A stretch of DNA of 64,000 nucleotides, taken from positions 1 through 64,000 of the forward strand of contig CAYOHP010000017.1 in NCBI GenBank assembly GCA_964403795.1, read 5' to 3'. This document shows positions 61,051 to 64,000 of the stretch, one piece after another. Source of the DNA: CAYOHP01 sp964403795 [NCBI: uncultured bacterium]. Lineage in GTDB: Bacteria; Muiribacteriota; UBA6191; CAZXTJ01. Numbering within the stretch: position 1 is the stretch's first letter; every line of letters starts with the position of its first letter. Both the position numbers and the translations under genes were made by a program. The notes beneath the pieces are model-generated. The model worked only from the letters and a program-made list of their open reading frames with translations, was not told the DNA's origin and did no database searches.

Positions 61051-62019
61051 ATGCGACACCCGTCCTCGTTCCTCGTGCTGGTCCTCGCTTCGGGGCTGGG
61101 GCTGGCGTCGGCCGGATGGGCCGGAGACCCGGCGAATGCCCCTGGACGCACCTTCGCCCCGCCCACGGTGTTTCCCCAGCCCTCGGTCGAGGCGCTCCCC
61201 ACCATGCGGTCGGCGGCCGGCGAGCTGGTGGCCCGTGCCAAGGTGACCCTCCCTCCCGGGGCCTACATGCGTCCCCCGGGAGAGGAGCTCTCGCCCCTGG
61301 TGGTGCAACCCGCACCGGGACCCGGCATCGAGTGGGGGACCATAGAGTTGGAACCGGTCCGATCCCGTCCTCCCCGGGGCAACGCGGTCTTCGACGCGCT
61401 GGTGGGAGAGTTCGAGGTGAGGGTTCGCTCCAGGGCCCCTGCTCCCCCGGTCGCGACCTGGTCGCCTGGACTGGCGCTCCGGGGCGCGATCGAGCTGGCC
61501 GGGGGAGTCTGCATTCCCCTCTCTCGCGAGGTCCTGGCACCGGCAGGAGACTCCTCGGCTCCCTCCCCGGGCAGCGCCCGCGAAGGTCGCCTCCGGGTGG
61601 AGGCCGGGCAGCCCGACGCCCGTACCCGGATCCTCCCGGGCGAGCGCATGATGATCGGGGCCGCGGCCGTGACCGAGCTTCCTGCGGGCAGCTACCACCT
61701 GGTGATCGACGCTCCCCACCGCCATCCGGAGCGTCGCCAGGTCACCGTGGAGCCAGGGCGCGAGACCGTGGTCACGACCTCCCTGGCACCGGCACGGCCG
61801 GCGCACCTCCTGCTCTCGGTCTTCCCCGAGGGCGCCCGGGTAGAGGAAGGCGGGAAGCTGCTCGGCATCTCGGGCCCCCACCTCGTCCTGACCCTGGAGC
61901 CCGGGTTCCACGTGCTCGAACTCCGACTGCCCGGGCACCGGGAGGTCTTTCCCAGCTTCGAGCTGCGCTCCGGCGAGCGCCGGCGGGCGCTCCACCGACT
62001 CATCCCCGAATCGAGGTAG
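61051..62019 (+). CDS. Secreted PEGA domain protein
   Basis: 322 residues from ATG 61051 (AGGAAGG 5 bases upstream). Signal peptide (FLVLVLASGLGLASAGWA). The C-terminal ~70 residues fit the PEGA fold: LLLSVFPEGARVEEGGKLLGISGPHLVLTLEPGFHVLELRLPGHR. A second beta-rich part lies at ~205-245 (ELPAGSYHLVIDAPHRHPERRQVTVEPG), also PEGA-like. The middle is unassigned. PEGA domains occur in S-layer-type and surface proteins; no activity predicted. Confidence 0.78.
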   Translation: MRHPSSFLVLVLASGLGLASAGWAGDPANAPGRTFAPPTVFPQPSVEALPTMRSAAGELVARAKVTLPPGAYMRPPGEELSPLVVQPAPGPGIEWGTIELEPVRSRPPRGNAVFDALVGEFEVRVRSRAPAPPVATWSPGLALRGAIELAGGVCIPLSREVLAPAGDSSAPSPGSAREGRLRVEAGQPDARTRILPGERMMIGAAAVTELPAGSYHLVIDAPHRHPERRQVTVEPGRETVVTTSLAPARPAHLLLSVFPEGARVEEGGKLLGISGPHLVLTLEPGFHVLELRLPGHREVFPSFELRSGERRRALHRLIPESR

Positions 62020-62060
62020 CGGCCGGCGGCAGCGGCCGCCCGAGTCGTCTCCGGAGCGTG

Positions 62061-62066
62061 TACGCT
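62061..62066 (+). promoter_or_regulatory. Putative -10 element (TACGCT)
   Basis: TACGCT 30 bases before the ATG at 62096. Confidence 0.3.
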
Positions 62067-62095
62067 CGACCAGGCCGAATCCGAGGGGGCATGGC

Positions 62096-63853
62096 ATGAG
62101 GACCCACGAGACGAGCGAGGCCTGGTTCCAGGGATCCGACGGGGCCCGCCTCTTCTACCGCATGTGGAAGCCCCGGGAGCCGAGCAACCGGGCCGTGTTC
62201 CTGTTCCATCGGGGGCACGAGCACTCGGGTCGGCTGATGGAGCTGGCCGAGGACCTGGAGCTGGACGGGTTCTGGATCTTCGCCTGGGACCAGCGGGGCC
62301 ACGGCCGCTCTCCGGGCGACCGGGGCTACGCCGACAGCCTGTCCCAGGTGGTCGCCGACCTCGACCGCTTCGTCGCCCACGTGGGCGCGACCCACGGCAT
62401 CCCGATCGAGGAGACGGCGGTGGTCGCCTACAGCGTGGCCAGCGTGATCGTCTCGGCCTGGGTGCATGACTACGCACCCCGGATCCGCGCCATGGTGCTC
62501 GCCGCCCCGGCGCTACGGGTCAAGCTCTACGTGCCCTTCGCCCTGCCCCTGCTCCGCCTCCAGAGGTGGCTCCTGGGTCCTGCGGCCCGGGTCGACAGCT
62601 ACGTGAAGTCGCGGATGCTGACCAGCGACCCCGAGAAGGCCCGCGAGTACGACGCCGATCCCCTGATCGCCCGGGCCATCGCCACCAACCTGTTGATCGA
62701 CCTCTTCGACACCTCGACCCGGCTGATGGCAGATGCCGGCGCCATCCGGGTCCCGACCCTGCTCCTGACCGCGGGCTCCGACTGGGTGGTGGAGACCGAG
62801 CCCCAGCGCAGGCTGTTCGAGGGTTTGGGATCCCGCATCAAGGAGCACGAGGTCTATCCCTCCTTCCACCACGCCATCTTCCACGAGAAGCAACGCCACC
62901 TCCCGGTGGAGCGGACCCGGCGCTTCCTGTTCGAGGCCTTCGCCTCCCCTCCCGAGGACGAGTCCGACCTGCTCGAGGCGGACCGCCATGGCTACACCCG
63001 CGACGAGTTCGAGCGCCTGAACCGCCAGCTCCGTCCCACCGACCCCAAGGCCTGGTGGTTCGCCCTGGGTCGGCTCTTCCTCGATACCGTGGGGCGGCTC
63101 TCCGACGGGGTCCGGATCGGATGGGCCAGCGGCTTCGATTCGGGCGAGATGCTGGACTACGTCTACGAGGACCGGGCCTCGGGGCTCGGGACCGCAGGCC
63201 GCCTTCTGGACCGGGTCTACCTCGACCAGATCGGGTGGGAGGGGATCCGGATCCGCCGGCGACACCTGGCCGCCCGGGTGAGGACCGCCATCGACGAGGC
63301 GCTGGCGGCACGCGGCAAGGCCCACGTCGTCGACGTGGCGGCCGGTCCCGGCCGGTACCTGATCGAGCTCTCCCGGGAACTCGGCGAGGCGCCGGTCACC
63401 ATGCTCTGTCGCGACTGGAGCGAGACCGCGGTCCAGGCCGGCCGTGTCCTGGCCCGCCGGCAGGGCGCTACCCGGGTCGCCCACGCCCGGGGCGACGCCT
63501 TCGACCCCGACTCCCTGGCCGCCCTCGATCCCCGGCCCGACGTGGCCGTGATCTCCGGGCTGTTCGAACTCTTCCCCGAGAACGCCCCGATCCGCCGGTG
63601 CCTGGCGGGACTCCGCAGGGCCCTGCCCCAGGGCGGGACGCTGGTCTACACCAACCAGCCCTGGCACCCGCAGGTGGAGGACATCGCCCGGATGCTGGTG
63701 AACCGGGAGGGCAAGGCCTGGATCATGCGCCGGCGCACCCAGGCGGAGATGGATGCCCTGGTCCGGGAGGCCGGCTTCGAGAAGCAGGGAATGGACGTCG
63801 ATCCCTGGGGGATCTTCACCGTCTCCCGGGCGGTCCTCCGCTCGCCGCAGTGA
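62096..63853 (+). CDS. ynbC: Bifunctional alpha/beta hydrolase / SAM methyltransferase (YnbC-like)
   Basis: 585 residues, the same length as E. coli YnbC. Hydrolase half (1 to ~285): FHRGHEHSGR oxyanion region, Ser113 in VAYSVASVIV (a degraded nucleophile elbow: AYSVAS instead of GxSxG), TAGSDWVVE with Asp229, and YPSFHHAIFHE with His258/259. Methyltransferase half (~390-585): motif I VVDVAAGPGRYL at ~411-422, then LCRDWSETAV and ARGDAFDP; C-terminal beta strands. In E. coli ynbC is next to ynbD and CDP-alcohol phosphotransferase genes, and a lipid role has been proposed. ynbD-like gene follows with a GTGA overlap. Confidence 0.88.
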   Translation: MRTHETSEAWFQGSDGARLFYRMWKPREPSNRAVFLFHRGHEHSGRLMELAEDLELDGFWIFAWDQRGHGRSPGDRGYADSLSQVVADLDRFVAHVGATHGIPIEETAVVAYSVASVIVSAWVHDYAPRIRAMVLAAPALRVKLYVPFALPLLRLQRWLLGPAARVDSYVKSRMLTSDPEKAREYDADPLIARAIATNLLIDLFDTSTRLMADAGAIRVPTLLLTAGSDWVVETEPQRRLFEGLGSRIKEHEVYPSFHHAIFHEKQRHLPVERTRRFLFEAFASPPEDESDLLEADRHGYTRDEFERLNRQLRPTDPKAWWFALGRLFLDTVGRLSDGVRIGWASGFDSGEMLDYVYEDRASGLGTAGRLLDRVYLDQIGWEGIRIRRRHLAARVRTAIDEALAARGKAHVVDVAAGPGRYLIELSRELGEAPVTMLCRDWSETAVQAGRVLARRQGATRVAHARGDAFDPDSLAALDPRPDVAVISGLFELFPENAPIRRCLAGLRRALPQGGTLVYTNQPWHPQVEDIARMLVNREGKAWIMRRRTQAEMDALVREAGFEKQGMDVDPWGIFTVSRAVLRSPQ

Positions 63854-64000
63854 GTCCGCCCCCCGGCCCGGCCCGGTCGCTCCCGGCAGCCACCGGCTGG
63901 ATGCTGGCGTGCTCCGTCTGGTTCATGCTGGCCTACAACGCCTGCACCTGGATCACGTCGCGCCGGAGCGACGTCGGCACCTGGTTCTTCGAATGGGAAC
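63850..64000 (+). CDS. ynbD: PAP2/dual-specificity phosphatase (YnbD-like), N-terminal part
   Basis: Only ~50 residues are in the window: GTG 63850, then ATGWMLACSVWFMLAYNACTW and RSDVGTWFFEWE. This matches the start of phosphatase PAP2/dual-specificity phosphatase family proteins (first helix and the SDVGTWFF-type loop). The start overlaps the ynbC stop (GTGA). PAP2 catalytic motifs lie beyond the edge. Confidence 0.7.
   Translation, partial: MSPPPGPARSLPAATGWMLACSVWFMLAYNACTWITSRRSDVGTWFFEWE

Overview
The window is very G+C-rich (visibly about 70%, not counted) and reads as chromosomal DNA of a Planctomycetota-like bacterium. The reasons are five transmembrane Hanks-type Ser/Thr kinases, two regulators that join an FHA domain to a sigma-54 AAA+ activator, many secreted or membrane proteins of unknown function, few long operons and frequent GTG/TTG starts. 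The phylum call is inference from gene content; no rRNA, tRNA, IS element, prophage or CRISPR array was seen.

Layout, left to right. 1-6.6 kb: a truncated amidohydrolase behind an STPK, an EI24/CysZ-type membrane protein with TatD, and a tail-anchored STPK. 6.6-15.7 kb (mostly minus): a secreted alpha/beta hydrolase, then a compact KamA / ATP-grasp / ATP-grasp / GNAT run that looks like a small biosynthetic pathway starting from beta-lysine, then an STPK and an ADP-ribosylglycohydrolase. 15.8-20.9 kb: a beta-oxidation pair (HCDH-enoyl-CoA hydratase fusion and a thiolase with a histone-H1-like tail) facing a PlsC-type acyltransferase. 20.9-31.2 kb: a DUF457-like membrane protein, a secreted protein behind a near-consensus sigma-54 promoter, an FHA-sigma54 activator tail-to-tail with an STPK, a sugar-nucleotide epimerase, an orphan RiPP-type radical SAM/B12 enzyme, a flavin-fold protein and a secreted HEXXH protein.

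31.3-39.9 kb: a tight three-gene operon (glycosidase-like, GT4 glycosyltransferase, and a fused alkaline-phosphatase-type plus EEP-type protein), a secreted sphingomyelinase-like EEP protein and a transglutaminase-like secreted protein. 39.9-43.5 kb: two secreted LysM-type paralogues, each behind a near-perfect sigma-54 promoter and sharing an identical 13-base upstream box. 43.8-52.7 kb: an ABC exporter, a hybrid histidine kinase, HflX, small secreted and membrane proteins, a pilin-like protein and a DUF21/CNNM protein. 52.9-58.6 kb: a secreted protein and a RING-type zinc membrane protein, then a second FHA-sigma54 activator divergent from an STPK. 58.6-64 kb: a second radical SAM/B12 protein, a TrkA-C membrane protein, a PEGA protein, and the start of a ynbC-ynbD-like lipid cluster that runs off the edge.

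The main theme is a possible phospho-relay from kinase to FHA domain to sigma-54 promoter. Two FHA activators each sit beside an STPK, and at least three near-consensus -24/-12 promoters lie in the same window upstream of secreted proteins. Which activator serves which promoter cannot be told from sequence alone.
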